Part shown: piece after piece, positions 38,228 through 49,110 of the stretch
Position numbering within the stretch: position 1 is the stretch's first letter
Layout: the number at the start of each line of letters is the position of its first letter
Made by a program: the position numbers and the translations under genes
NCBI GenBank assembly: GCA_028023455.1
Contig: JAQFVV010012489.1
Location: forward strand, 3,659,881 to 3,723,880
Source: Epiperipatus broadwayi
Lineage: Eukaryota > Onychophora > Udeonychophora > Euonychophora > Peripatidae
DNA: 64,000 nucleotides
Reading direction: 5' to 3'
Notes under the pieces: generated by a model
What the model was told of the DNA's origin: nothing
The model's input: the letters and a program-made list of their open reading frames with translations, nothing else
The model's database searches: none

Positions 38228-38617
38228 GGTATTATGTACTCAAAATCTCACATCTACAAGTAAATTTTATGGCAGACATACATAAAATATATTCATATTT
38301 AAACAGATAATCATACTGTCTTGTATCATTAAGCTATTGTATAAAAGCATGCTATCCCAGTTTAATTTCATGATTAAATTTATCCAATATTTCTATTTGT
38401 ATAAATAATATGACAAAGATAATTTATAGCTTTAAACTTCTTTCAATACATTATTATATTTTCTTCTTTTTGAAAACCATATCACTTTAACCTTTTTCAT
38501 ATTTATCTTTAATCTTACCTTTTTGCTTTCATAGCTACTGCAATCTGATGTTCCAAAATACAACAGGCAAAAACAACTACATCAACTGCAATATTATATG
38601 ATTTCAGTAATTTCTAT

Positions 38618-38996
38618 TTAAAACAGGCAAAACTCTCCACCAGTAGTGCAACTCAGTGCCAACCAGATTAACCAATCGATGCCAGAAGGCTTGTACACAA
38701 AATCTCCATCTAGTGCCTGCTCATCCAATAACCCCAGACTAGTTTCTGGCTTGTGGCCTTTATCAGTGAGGAACTTTGGATCTAAGAGCACTGCACCTAG
38801 ATTTTAGTATCTAATTCAACCCTCCAGCAGCCACTTTTTATCTCTATTTAACTACAAAACTATGAGAATAAAATTGAAAACACAATAATATTTTCAATCT
38901 AAGCTCAATGGCTTATATAGTCATATGGGTCTGAACTCAGTTCACTACCGATATATTTTGGTGTCACCACTGTATGGAGAGTTTTGCCTGTTTTAA
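38618..38996. mobile_element. 371-bp TTAA-flanked element with perfect 18-bp inverted ends
   Basis: TTAA (38618-38621) is followed by AACAGGCAAAACTCTCCA (38622-38639). The exact complement TGGAGAGTTTTGCCTGTT (38975-38992) is followed by TTAA (38993-38996). There is no coding frame. Unlike the 24.7-kb element the ends do not begin CCC, so a piggyBac assignment is unsure. The minus strand of the interior carries a hammerhead-ribozyme-like fold (38723-38781) and, 5' of it, a TATA-like CTATATAAG (about 38912-38920). It could be a ribozyme-bearing retroposon fragment captured between inverted ends, or a MITE. Confidence 0.8.
38723..38781 (-). ncRNA. Hammerhead-ribozyme-like fold, type I layout, core mutated
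   Basis: Minus strand, 5' to 3'. Outer stem I strand ATCCAA; internal loop; inner stem I CCTCA; core CTGATAA (38760-38766, consensus CTGANGA); stem II GGC/GCC with a 5-nt loop CACAA; GAA; the palindromic stem III ACTAGT (38738-38743); C17 at 38737; then TGGGG (pairs with CCTCA through a wobble), a short loop, and TTGGAT (pairs with ATCCAA). All helices and nearly all core bases of a type I hammerhead are present in order. The invariant G8 is A here and the first stem II pair is A-A, so this copy is probably inactive. The very short palindromic stem III resembles hammerheads reported in some repeats and PLEs, which work as dimers. Confidence 0.6.
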
Positions 38997-39229
38997 TAAC
39001 AGTTATGTGCTAGCATAAGAAATGGTGATCATGTGATGTTTAGTGGCTTAATTTCTATTTATTTTTATTTCTCTGCTTTCCATTATAGTACAAAAAATAC
39101 TTCCCATAAAACAGCCATTACAATTTTTGAAAATATAGAATCATGGTATCATATATAATTGCTGTTGATGGTTTTAATAAATATTATACAAAATATGATA
39201 ATATCTCAGTTCAGAATCTTGATATTCTA

Positions 39230-39960
39230 AGACCTTAATCATTGTAAAAATTCTCATTAAAAATGCCTGTTTCAATGTAGTCTATTGTACTGTAACTACT
39301 TTTAAATTCAGTTCGTTCTTGTGGCTATCAGAAGACTGATAGTTTGTAATTTCTAATATTTTTCTTTTCATGTTTTTAATATCATTATTGCATTTTCCCA
39401 ATCATTGGGAATATCAATATTATTTAGTAAAAAATTTTCAATAATTCACTCTTTTCCTTACCTGCCTCTTTTAAAATATTTTTAATAATTCAATCATTTA
39501 TAGGAACTATTTCATTCTGCATGATATTTTTTCATTTAAAAAACTTGGAATTTCAAAAGATATTACCTTAATAGTAGATAGTTTTTGTTTGATCATTACT
39601 AATTAGTTGTTTTTATAAAAATCTACAAACTTTATGATATTTTCTCTTTTTTAATAATAGCACCATCCTTTCAATTTATTTATTGAAATAACTTATTTTC
39701 TAATACCATTTTTTATAATTTCAAGACATTTTTTATAATTTCTTATGTCAATTTATAGTCATGTTGTTATATATTTTCATTATTTATTTTCATGTCATTT
39801 TATTGATTTATTATTTTACGGAATTTCAGATATTCAATTCTTCTTAATGACTTAACTTTAAATATTTTCAAATGTTGTCATTTTTGGACATTGTCTTGCT
39901 CTAATTGTAACTTTACTCACAAACTGATGTTTTTTTATACCAGCTACATAATAAGTTTTA
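39230..39960 (-). pseudogene. LINE linker and N-terminal reverse transcriptase relic
   Basis: Minus-strand pieces in order. KKRENIIKFVDFYKN corresponds to the 'xxREEIIxxxxxFYxxLY' linker. IIKNILKEAGKEKSELLKIF and IPNDWENAIMILK correspond to 'LLKEAGxxxxxxLxxLFxxxxxxxxIPxxWxxAxxxLIxKK'. Next come NIRNYKLSVF (for 'NYRPISL') and then TEFKSSYSTIDYIETG (for 'EQxGFRxxxSTxDHIxT'). A deletion removed the part between the last two blocks. All blocks are broken by stops. The endonuclease relic at 43.1-43.5 kb is on the same strand and upstream and could belong to the same insertion. Confidence 0.7.
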
Positions 39961-40878
39961 GTAAAGTAATAGTTATTGTCTTATTAAGTTCTTATTAGAA
40001 AAAATGTTGAAGTCTGTCAATATTTCAAATGATTAGCAATTTGTAGTTTAAACATGTTAAAGTATTTTTGAAAGTTAAAAATATTAAATATTAATATCTT
40101 TTTTTGATATCTTTGTCTCTTACTTGGAATTATATTATTTTATATTTCATTAATTGATTATTGCGAAGTATTAAATATTATTTTCAAAACAAACCTATTG
40201 AACCTTTTATTCATTTTTTATTATTTTTCTTTCAGTTGGGTTAACAAATAAAAAAAATCTGCATTAATATATAAATTTCATTAAAAGCATATGATAAAAC
40301 GAACTACAAATTATTAAAAATTAAGTAGACAAATAGGCTGTCTCTTGAAAAGACATATAAAATATGCGCACTGAACACAATAGAATTCACATTTATCATT
40401 GTGCCAAATCACAAATAATAACTAGTCAATAAGTAGTTATGAAAAGCTAGATTTTTGGCTATATCTGTGCTTATAGAAAAATGATTATAGAATAAATTTA
40501 AGAAGATTACTGCTTTTATATTTAATTTCACAGAGCATAATCTTCTCCAAAACCCATCACAGAGAAGTGAAAAATAAGTATTGTGAAGTTTTTCAATTAC
40601 CAACGGGTAAGCGGTTGAGAAATTTATGTCTTTATCTTTCTTATAACTAAATATGATTATGCACCCATTTATCAAGCAATGAGTGAGTAATGGGTCATTA
40701 ATTTTAAAAAAATCATTTCTATTGGAAAAAAATATTTATTTAACCTTAATTTGAATCTAAACCATAGACAAAGCAGATAAATACATTAACATTGCTCATT
40801 AAGAGACTTAACTATATTAAAGAGAAGATTGAATGCAAATAAGGAAAATCAAGTAACAATTTGTTTTGATGATGTTAA
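39961..40878. other. AT-rich stretch, nothing recognised
   Basis: No supported feature. Confidence 0.4.
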
Positions 40879-40968
40879 GCATTGGTGGCCTAGTGGTTAG
40901 GATAGCTGCCTTACAAGCAGTTGGCCTGGGTTAGCCTCCCAGTCAATGCATTTGACATATAAAAAAAA
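40879..40968 (+). mobile_element. tRNA-Val(TAC)-like SINE copy 3, near-complete cloverleaf
   Basis: 40879-40949 folds as a tRNA. Acceptor GCATTGG pairs with TCAATGC (one wobble). D stem GCCT pairs with AGGA with one mismatch. Anticodon stem GCTGC/GCAGT holds loop CTTACAA, giving anticodon TAC (Val). T stem CTGGG/CCCAG holds loop TTAGCCT. The T loop lacks the invariant C56. Downstream TTTGACATAT and an A8 tail match the other SINE copies, so this is a SINE rather than a tRNA gene. TGTTTTGAT occurs on both sides, a probable partial target-site duplication. Confidence 0.85.
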
Positions 40969-41645
40969 TGTTTTGATTGAGTGCAATATAAAAAATAAAT
41001 TGTTAAACTTCTGAATTAATACATAAAAAATGTTCGGGATGTAAATCAATATTTCATGTAGTTAAGGTTTTGCATAAACATTAAAGAAGTGGTTAAATAT
41101 TTATTAGTAAAACAATAAACATATATGCATAAAAATAGCAATCTGGATCAACTAAAATGCATGAGTTTAGCATGAAAGCATCCTAAAAGTACTTTATGCT
41201 TTTTAGATTTTATTTACGTCTCAAGAAGTTTGAAGGAATTGCAATTTTTTATGCAGATGTTTAAAAAGAATGATAATACAATGAAAAGAAAAAAAAGTTA
41301 GATTGATGATGACATGTAATTACATTTTATTTAAGAAAACCATATATACTAATATATAAATTGATTTAAAATTTATAACTAGAGTAGAAATCATATAGTA
41401 ATCTTTATTTCAATAAATGAATTAATAATAATCATTAATATATTTATTTAAAGTAAATGGTTTCAAAGTTTGACATTTTTAGGCAAAATTAGAATAACAC
41501 AATATAAACATTTCATTGTACTTTCGCTATTTTTTTCTAAAATATATATATATGAACATAAAATGATTTCTGTACATATTCTTTTTTTTAATTGTTTGAA
41601 GTCTTATTTTTAGTCACATAGAAAAACTGAAGTTATTTAAAATGT

Positions 41646-41748
41646 TCAATAAAGGTAGTTGAGTGGTCAGCACAGCTGCCTTACAAGCAGTTGTCTCAGG
41701 TTTGCAGGTTTACTTCCTGGCCAATGCTTTGACCCATGAAAAAAAAAT
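41646..41748 (+). mobile_element. tRNA-related SINE copy 4
   Basis: Contains GTTGAGTGGTCAGCACAGCT (A-box side), GCCTTACAAGCAGTTG (the same anticodon arm with TAC as the 40.9-kb copy), a decayed B box GCAGGTTTACTTCCTGG, CCAATGC, then TTTGACCCATG and an A-rich tail. The 5' end is diverged. It lies inside the repeat at 41.4-42.3 kb, at a site empty in the paralogous copy at 10.04 kb. Confidence 0.8.
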
Positions 41749-42073
41749 ACAAGTTTTGTTTTTCATCTAAGCTCATCATATTTTGATATAAGATCAAAAA
41801 ATAACTAAAACATATTTATATTAATGTGCTGTTTAATTTATTTATTAAATCTTAAATCCTAATTTTTTTATAAGTCTCAAGATTCAAATAATTTTTGAAT
41901 ATATACAGAATTGAAGAATCTTATTTTGTGTCATTTATTTTTTTATTTTTAAATTATAATGTAAATTTCAACTGTTTCTTTTCTTTCTTTTTTTCCATTT
42001 AAATTCTTTTATAAAATTATTATTTAAATATTCTATAATTTATCATTTTTTGTCTATTTCAAAAGATTTAAGA

Positions 42074-42080
<7 letters not shown>

Positions 42081-42108
<28 letters not shown>

Positions 42109-42115
42109 TGTGGAG

Positions 42116-42153
<38 letters not shown>

Positions 42154-42165
42154 CATGTGGAGTAT
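42081..42165. repeat. TA/TG microsatellites with duplicated GCATGTGGAGTAT
   Basis: A TA run, GCATGTGGAGTAT, another TA run passing into TG, then GCATGTGGAGTAT again. The flank word was duplicated together with the microsatellite, in direct orientation here. Confidence 0.85.
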
Positions 42166-42696
42166 TTATGTAAACAGCATACAATTATTTAATTACCAGT
42201 TTTTAACAAGCAGTAAATAATATATTTATAGACCATTCCTTAACTAAACTATATTATGTATGCATGTTCTCCAATAAAGGGCAAACTAAACTGTTAATTA
42301 ATTAATAACATTCAAATAAAACTAGATACATACATCATATACTTATTAAGAATTAAATATTTAATAATTTTGCAATACAAAGAGAAATTGTAATCAAAAA
42401 TAAATTTCTTTTTCAGTCAGTAGTAGTGGGACTTGTGCAAATACAGAAATATATTTTTTCCTAAAAAAAATTTTTTTTCTTCTCCATTAATGTGCTGATT
42501 TTGTTAATATCTCAGCATATTAATTACAATTAGAATTCTATTAACTAATTTTCAATCATCATTCTCATCAAAAATTAAATTTTTATTGAAATGTTAATTC
42601 AAGTATATTTTTTTTTTCTTTTCTGAGATAATGTAGTAAACAACTGTTAAGGAAAGCATATACAGCAAATATGGATGTGTAAATATTCAGCTTTAA

Positions 42697-42778
42697 TGCT
42701 GTCTAGAATGTTTTTGATATATCATATCCATTGCTATGAGTTTGACATATCAAAAGCATGATAGACAGTGATAAAGAT
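42697..42778. repeat. Short imperfect inverted repeat
   Basis: The arm TGCTGTCTAGAATGTTTTTG (about 42699) is mirrored by CAAAAGCATGATAGACAGTG (about 42752-42771), and the flanking ATATATCA/TGACATAT blocks also pair, giving arms of about 30 bp. Function unknown. Confidence 0.55.
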
Positions 42779-43079
42779 GAATATTTAAAAATCTACCTTT
42801 TCTGCATATGTGTTCATGAATTTTTAACTTAAACAAATAAATGTTGATTGTTAAAACATTTTAAAATTTTTGCAGTACCATTACACTACTTACAGGTGTC
42901 CCTTGGGAATCATGACAGCTTAAGTTTTATTTTTGCCAAGTTCATTATAGAATAATAGTAGTTATATTATTAATATTCTTCAATTCTTTTAATATTTTAA
43001 ATGACTTGAAATTGTTAATGTAAATTTTTTGAAATAATTCTAAAGAGTAGAGCTATTAAATCTTAATACTGTCATTCTT

Positions 43080-43490
43080 AATGGGGTTTTTTTTGGATTT
43101 GCAATAACACTATTTTGCATTTCATCAACTAAAGATGAGTTTTTATGTAAAATATATTAAGCACATTGTTGACAAAATATAGTGTATATTGACAAAATAG
43201 AGTGTAGCTCTGATGCAAATTAATTTAATTGCTTCATCACTTTTCCATTGCTCCTATTAAAATCTTCAAACATAATTTTAAAGTGATTCTGGGTCTTTAC
43301 AAGAGTACTCTGATTGTTTATATATAAATTTTCTATTTCTTATAATATACTGAGAACTTGATGGTGCATAAACCTGAATTGACTGTATTTCATATCTTTT
43401 ATTATTTGAATGCCTAATATTGTTTCTCTATCAGACATACCATTATTATTCATGTTATACTTTCATCTTTATTTATGAATAAATCACATT
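43080..43490 (-). pseudogene. LINE AP-type endonuclease relic
   Basis: Minus-strand pieces. MSDRETILGIQIIKD, then SIQVYAPSSSQ (the 'xxVYAPTS' strand of LINE endonucleases), and after frameshifts HFKIMFEDFNRSNGK, matching the 'xxxxGDFNxxxG' box with Gly changed to Glu. Stops and frameshifts are present. It may be the upstream part of the LINE whose reverse transcriptase lies at 39.2-39.96 kb, now separated by about 3 kb. Confidence 0.55.
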
Positions 43491-44704
43491 TAATTTGTAA
43501 CATATACTCACTTTCCAAAACAATTATTTTTACATTCTTTTTTTTAAATTTTACAATAGACTAATTAATATTTATTATTTTTCTTGAATGTGTGCACTTA
43601 TTATTCTTTCGAATATGACCCTAAATTTGTATATAAATAAAGTTCACCATCAAATTGCAGTTTTTATGTGTAACAAGAAAATTCATAGACTTTTCTATCA
43701 AAAGTCACCAAGGGCTATGTGATTAATGCTTTAAAACCTTCAAATAAGAAGGGTCTTGTTTTTGCCTATTATGTAATATTTAGTTGATTTGAATATAAAA
43801 AAGTCAATTTTTTTATGCAATAACAGCCACTTGGAACTGACATTGAGAAAATGTAACCAATATCTCAATTAATACTATCACATTTCATCCTTGTGTCTTT
43901 TTAAAAATGTAGAAGTAAAAATCTAATAAATATATCCTATTGAATAATGCATATTGTTGAAAAGTCTATCCATGATTGCTGGGAACACTAATGGTCCAGC
44001 AATAACAGTCGAATGACAAAAACAAGTAGAATTAATGTTTTATTTTGCTTAATTTAGTTAAAGCCTCAAGAAAGAATTAAAAAATCACTTTCACATAATA
44101 GAAAACTAATTTTCATAGTTTCATTAATGATTAAGAGAAAAATATAGAATTTTTTTTATGTTTAAGAAGGAAAAAAGAAAACTGTTTTAGATCAAAGATT
44201 ATATATAATGTTTTATTTATGAAATTCCTGCATAATATTTTCACTCTTAGTTCAAAATGCTTGAGTCTGGCTTATTTATATATAAATTTAAGTAGAGAGG
44301 AAGGTGGGTTCCTTCTTTTTCTCTTAAAATCTCTGATGTGTTTTGAATTGAAGAGTTCCTTGTGCAGTCATTATTACTATCTGATTGGCTGTCATTTAAA
44401 CATTTGTAAGGCACATCTGTCAAATGTTTCAACATTTCATGTTATTGCAATATTGGTTTATAAAATATCTACAAACTGAGGCACATCCCATCATAAAGTA
44501 AACTAAAAGTAAATGATAAAAGTGCAGGAAATAGCAACTTATATTTACATCTTAAAATTTCTAATATGAATATCAATATTAAAGTTATTATTAATATAAC
44601 TTTATATAACAATATATAATAATAGTTACAGACATGCATTTAGTAGTGTTTGCTTTAAAAATAACTTTTTAAATAATTAACAATGCATATTGAGTATGTT
44701 TTAT

Positions 44705-44717
44705 AAAATATATGGTT

Positions 44718-44759
<42 letters not shown>

Positions 44760-44772
44760 AACCATATATTTT
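44705..44772. repeat. TA microsatellite with 16-bp inverted arms
   Basis: AAAATATATGGTTACA (44705-44720), a TA run, then the exact complement TGTAACCATATATTTT (44757-44772). The right arm is also the start of the LTR-like repeat that follows. Confidence 0.9.
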
Positions 44773-47700
44773 AGCATAAAATATAATCATTGATGTAACT
44801 AGTATAAAAAATTTCTCTGTCTTCTTTGGTGATTTGATTGGCTTGGTTTGCACTTTGAACAGATTACTCTCTTACATTATTTTAATAAATTTGAATTTGC
44901 TTCGTTCCATATACTAATTCATATCATAATGTTTAACTTTTTAAAAATTTTGACAACACATTAAATTTGGTAAAATAGTATTAAAATATAATATTTTGTT
45001 TTATTTGTTTAAAATGATCTTAAAAATTATTTCATTTGAATTAACAAAACCATTTGTTCAATTAAAATAAATTATTAAAAATAAATACAGTAATTACGTA
45101 AGCGTCTCAATGTAAAAAAAGAAAAGAGCGCAAATTTAAGAGAAGATCGTCTGTTAGTTTGCTTTTGGAGGGAGAAGAAAGAAAAAGAAAATGGTAAGAA
45201 GGCAAATGGTGTAAATGTGATAAGCTTATTTTAAAATAATTAACAAGTAAATGGATTACCACAAATTTTCTATAAACGTAAAAATAACATTGTGGTATTT
45301 AATTATAAGATGAATTGCTAAATTTAAAAGTCTGTTCAAGTCGGCTGGCCAAGTGGATCAAATCACCGGTAATAATTTCCCAATATTACATTTAAAATGT
45401 CGGAGCTTCCCAGTTTAAAAGAATTAATTGCAAGAATTTGGTATGTTTTAAAATGTTTATTGTTCTACAATTTGGAAAATTTAAATAAGTATTTTAATTA
45501 CAGAAGTTTTATAAATATGAAAATTTGCTTTTTAAAAAAGAAGAAGTTTAGATTAAAGTAAAATGTTAAAGTTATCAACATAGTTTAATATTTCCGTTTC
45601 TAATTCTAATAAAAATATAGCATTGATTGATATTTAACTTTATAATGCCAGGAATATATTTGCTAGTTAATTTGTTTGCCATTTGGATAATAAACAGTCT
45701 TCAAATAATTGATCAAAGCTATTTTCTAATTTTATCATCAGTTTGGAATGATTGAATTAATTGCTGTAATTATTATTCCTAGATTTAAGCGTGGATAAAT
45801 AAATATTAGCATGGATGTAATAAACTTGGAACATTTTTAATAGAGAAATGTAGAAATTAATAACTTTTGAAAAACATTTTCATTTAAATTCTGCTTGTCA
45901 TGTTTTGAAATTGTTTCTTATTTATGGAGCCACGTAAAATCGTTAATCTAATAGTGATTATAATAACTAACACAAATGGATAAAATTGCATGTATGGAAT
46001 TCAACCATAATTATATTTATTACTTCATACATTTATTGTTCGACACATCGTATATGGATTTCACAGATCATATTTATAGTTATAAAGTGCTCTACAATCT
46101 AATTTGTGACACACACACCTGCTAAAATTAATATATTGAACTTTAAAATGCTATACATTTAATTTATATCACACACACACATCTTAGATTTTATGTATTT
46201 GATGAATAATTCATTACTTAAATTTTATCGTTATATGAACTTGCATGTGAAGTTCATAAGTTATATTTTATTAAGTTTAAATTAATAGGGGTTGAATAAA
46301 ATATTTATTCAAGAGAATAGCGCTTGCGAAAAGGCTTGAAAGGTACTAAATGAATTCATGAGATGTATCAATCTTTGTGAGGTATTTTGTAAGTCTTTCC
46401 AGATTTATATTCCTATGCTAATATTACTTATATTATATTACACATGCTTTATTTTAAGCAAGATAAGTTAGTACATTAGTTGTCCTGATTAGAGTAACAT
46501 TTTATTATGCAAGAACCCACATTTGCTAAAGTGTTAGTGTATTCTGAATGATCAGAAAAACTGAGGAGGATGATTTTGCACTTTAATATGAGGTAAATAG
46601 TAATGTTGTTTTTTTAATGTTGAAAGGCATTAATCTGTGCTGGTGGTTAATCCGCAGATTATTTAATTGCCATTTTTTGTATTTTACATTCATTCCAGCG
46701 CTGGTGGTTAATCTGCAGAATTATGTAATTATACGTATTACTTTATGGTGGTGTATAAATCCACAAAGCGTTTAGTATTATTTAATTCCTATCTGTAGAT
46801 GAATACATCCACAGGAATAGGTTTTACTTCATAGATATAAGTTGGGCAAAGTATTTTAGTTAATCTGCTAAATAATCTTCTTCCATTTGTAAGTATAATT
46901 TACAAGTTAGATCATCAAATTGTAGCAGGACATTCTATTCAAGTTACTTCATAATAATTAACTGTCGGTTGATTATTATTTACCGGAGTGTAAGTTTAAA
47001 TTTTCATTTTATTTAATGATTACATTATAGCTAAATCCTACAGATATAATATTATTTATTATATTATTATAAGTTTACGGTATGGATTTATTGAATCTGG
47101 AAATGATGTTAAATATTTCATGAGTTGATGTTGAATTTATTATAATTTGCTCAAGATTCATTATATCAAATTGAAATAAGGTATGATTAGGTTTTTAAAA
47201 CCGTACCTATGATATGTTAGTGAAGAAAGTCGATGGAATTATAATTTATTTATTTTATTTGTTTATTTATGTTTTTTTTTAATTATAACATTGGAATTAA
47301 TTATTTATTATTCATAAATTTGTAAATAAACGTTGATTTATAATTAAACTTACTGTGCCGTTGCTATGTGTCATTCTTAAAATCAGATATCATAAACCTT
47401 GGATAGAGCATACATGAAGTACATACCATTGTCAACATGATATCAGAGTTTAGTGATATTTTGAGAAAACATTTGGATGCTTTTAGTCTTTGGTAGTTTA
47501 TGATGTGTAGGGTACAATAAAATCCCATTTACCTTTTCCATCATTTTGGCTTTGCGTAGTTGATTCTAGTATACAATACAAATTGATTGGTAAACCTGCA
47601 AACAGATTTGCCAAATAATGATATGATTGAATATATTTACTTAACATTTTTAAATTGTCATTTGTCAGTATAAAAAGAGTCTCAGTGATATAGTAAACTA

Positions 47701-48203
47701 TAAAAAGAACCCAAGTATTTATGTTTATTTATTGCAAAGCTTTACCTGGACTAGCATTTGTATTAAAAATCATATAGATGGTTTCAAATTTCATAATTTT
47801 ATGTAGTTCCACAAATTATGCCATCTTGTACATGGTCGGCCATCGGGTCTCATACAATAAAAATCGCAAATTAAGGTTTGTAACATAATAACATTGCACT
47901 TATAATTTGTTTACTGTATTTTATCATACTACTATGATAGGTCATCATGGTATACCCTGGCTGCGATCAAATTAAATCATAAAAGTTTATGTTAGATCAT
48001 TGGTTTGGTCTGTGGTAAGTTGCTCCAGATGTTGGTTGTGGTCCTTGGTGCATAAAATAGATAGCATAATATGCTTTTGGATACAGCTTTTAATAGCTGA
48101 CAATGTGTAGCGGGAATTGATCAGTGATCGAGGTTACGATTCTCAGTGCACTGATGTTTTGGTGATATTATGTAGTTGGGACCATACGAGATAGTGGGTT
48201 ACA
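44757..48203. mobile_element. LTR-like long non-coding repeat, copy A (TGTAACC...GGTTACA)
   Basis: Begins TGTAACC right after a TA run and ends GGTTACA (48197-48203) right before a TA run, so the ends are inverted TG...CA of LTR type. No protein is encoded over 3.4 kb. Internal landmarks include tandem GCTGGTGGTTAATC(C/T)GCAGA words near 46639 and 46699 and GATGAATACATCCACAGG near 46798. Homologous inverted sequence is at 60987-62830. It could be a very long solo LTR, a non-autonomous LTR element or a different repeat that ends in TA runs. Confidence 0.5.
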
Positions 48204-48345
48204 ATATATATATATATACAGTGTATACACTTAATCTAGAAGTAATTAAAAGAGATGTGAGCACAAAACTTTCAAGCTCCCTTCACTTATCCACTCTATC
48301 TTATACAATCAAGACCCATGACCATATGCATGTAAAAAAAGATTT

Positions 48346-48385
48346 CCTATATGCATTTTGTGCTGAACCAGCACTCATCAATTGG
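48346..48385 (-). ncRNA. Hammerhead-like fold, left arm copy
   Basis: Minus strand: CCAA, TTGATGA (core, C3 changed to T), stem II GTGCT/AGCAC with loop GGTTC, AAA (G12 changed to A), short stem III ATGCATAT, A17, then GG. The two Ts that complete the TTGG strand of stem I in the other copy are deleted here. It is clearly the same structure as the copy at 48956-48997, in inverted orientation, and presumably inactive. Confidence 0.5.
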
Positions 48386-48880
48386 TCTGGATAATCATGT
48401 CCCAAACATATATAATCATTGCTCAGCTTATATTAAGATAGCATATATACAAACTTCATTGGACAGGTTTCAATCCTCTACATTCTTCCAATTCTGTATC
48501 CATCCACATCACTGAAAATCTGATGATGGAATGTTCAATGCCATTGTTGATGCCAATGTTATTGTCATAAACATATTGACCTTAAGTCACTCTGACTCCT
48601 CATATACTCTACTTGTATTTAAATATTACTATGCTGCCTGTATATTGCCCATACCTTTTCTGTGTATTTAAATGGAAATATTAAGGTCCTACATGTGAAG
48701 GGTCAGAGTGCCTTAAAGTCAACATGAATATGACAATAATATTGGCAACAATAAGGGCTTTGGGCATTCCATCATCAGATTATCAATGATATGGGTGGTT
48801 GAAGAGTTGGAAAGTGGAGAGGATTGAAACCTGTCTTTTAAAGTTTGTAGATTTGATATCTTAGTATAAACTAAGCACTG

Positions 48881-48939
<59 letters not shown>

Positions 48940-48955
48940 GAGATGATCATTTAGA

Positions 48956-48997
48956 CCAACTGATCAGTGCTGGTTCAGCACAAAATTCATATATTGG
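48956..48997 (+). ncRNA. Hammerhead-like fold, right arm copy
   Basis: Plus strand: stem I strand CCAA (48956-48959), core CTGATCA (48960-48966, G8 changed to C), stem II GTGCT/AGCAC (five pairs) with loop GGTTC, AAA (48982-48984, G12 changed to A), stem III AT/AT with a 4-nt loop, A17 at 48993, then TTGG pairing with CCAA. Further weak pairing of ATTT and AAAT beyond an internal loop is possible. The layout is that of a type I hammerhead with a very short stem III. Combining both arms, the ancestral core would be CTGATGA plus an (A/G)AA, so an active ancestor is plausible but not shown. Confidence 0.5.
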
Positions 48998-49110
48998 AAA
49001 TCATTTATCTTTTTCACGTATATGTGGACATGTATATCGGTTATATAAAATAAAGTGAATAAGTGAAAAGAGTTGAAAAGACTGTGTTCAAATCTCTTTT
49101 AATATAAACA

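Larger units (their letters stand above)
41395..42300 (+). repeat. Diverged direct repeat, copy 2 (partner at 9.8-10.6 kb)
   Basis: Colinear with 9780-10620 as described there. This copy carries a SINE at 41646-41748 that the other lacks, and an expanded TA/TG microsatellite at 42081-42155. Confidence 0.65.
48265..49110. repeat. Large inverted repeat of an interspersed family with two hammerhead-like folds
   Basis: The left arm (about 48265-48600, minus) mirrors the right arm (about 48690-49075, plus). Shared blocks include GTGCTGGTTCAGCACAAAAT, CATCATCAGATT, GGCATTCCATCATC (or its decayed mirror) and GTCAGAGTG near the centre. The right arm has a TA run of about 55 bp between body and ribozyme-like part; the left arm has almost none. 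After the right ribozyme-like part comes a B-box-like TGTTCAAATCTC (about 49085). The family also occurs at 30275-30590. Confidence 0.8.

Noticed and set aside
40879-40949. A functional tRNA-Val(TAC) gene
   Set aside because: The fold is good, but C56 is missing and the same downstream tail and A run occur in three other dispersed copies, so it is better called a SINE.
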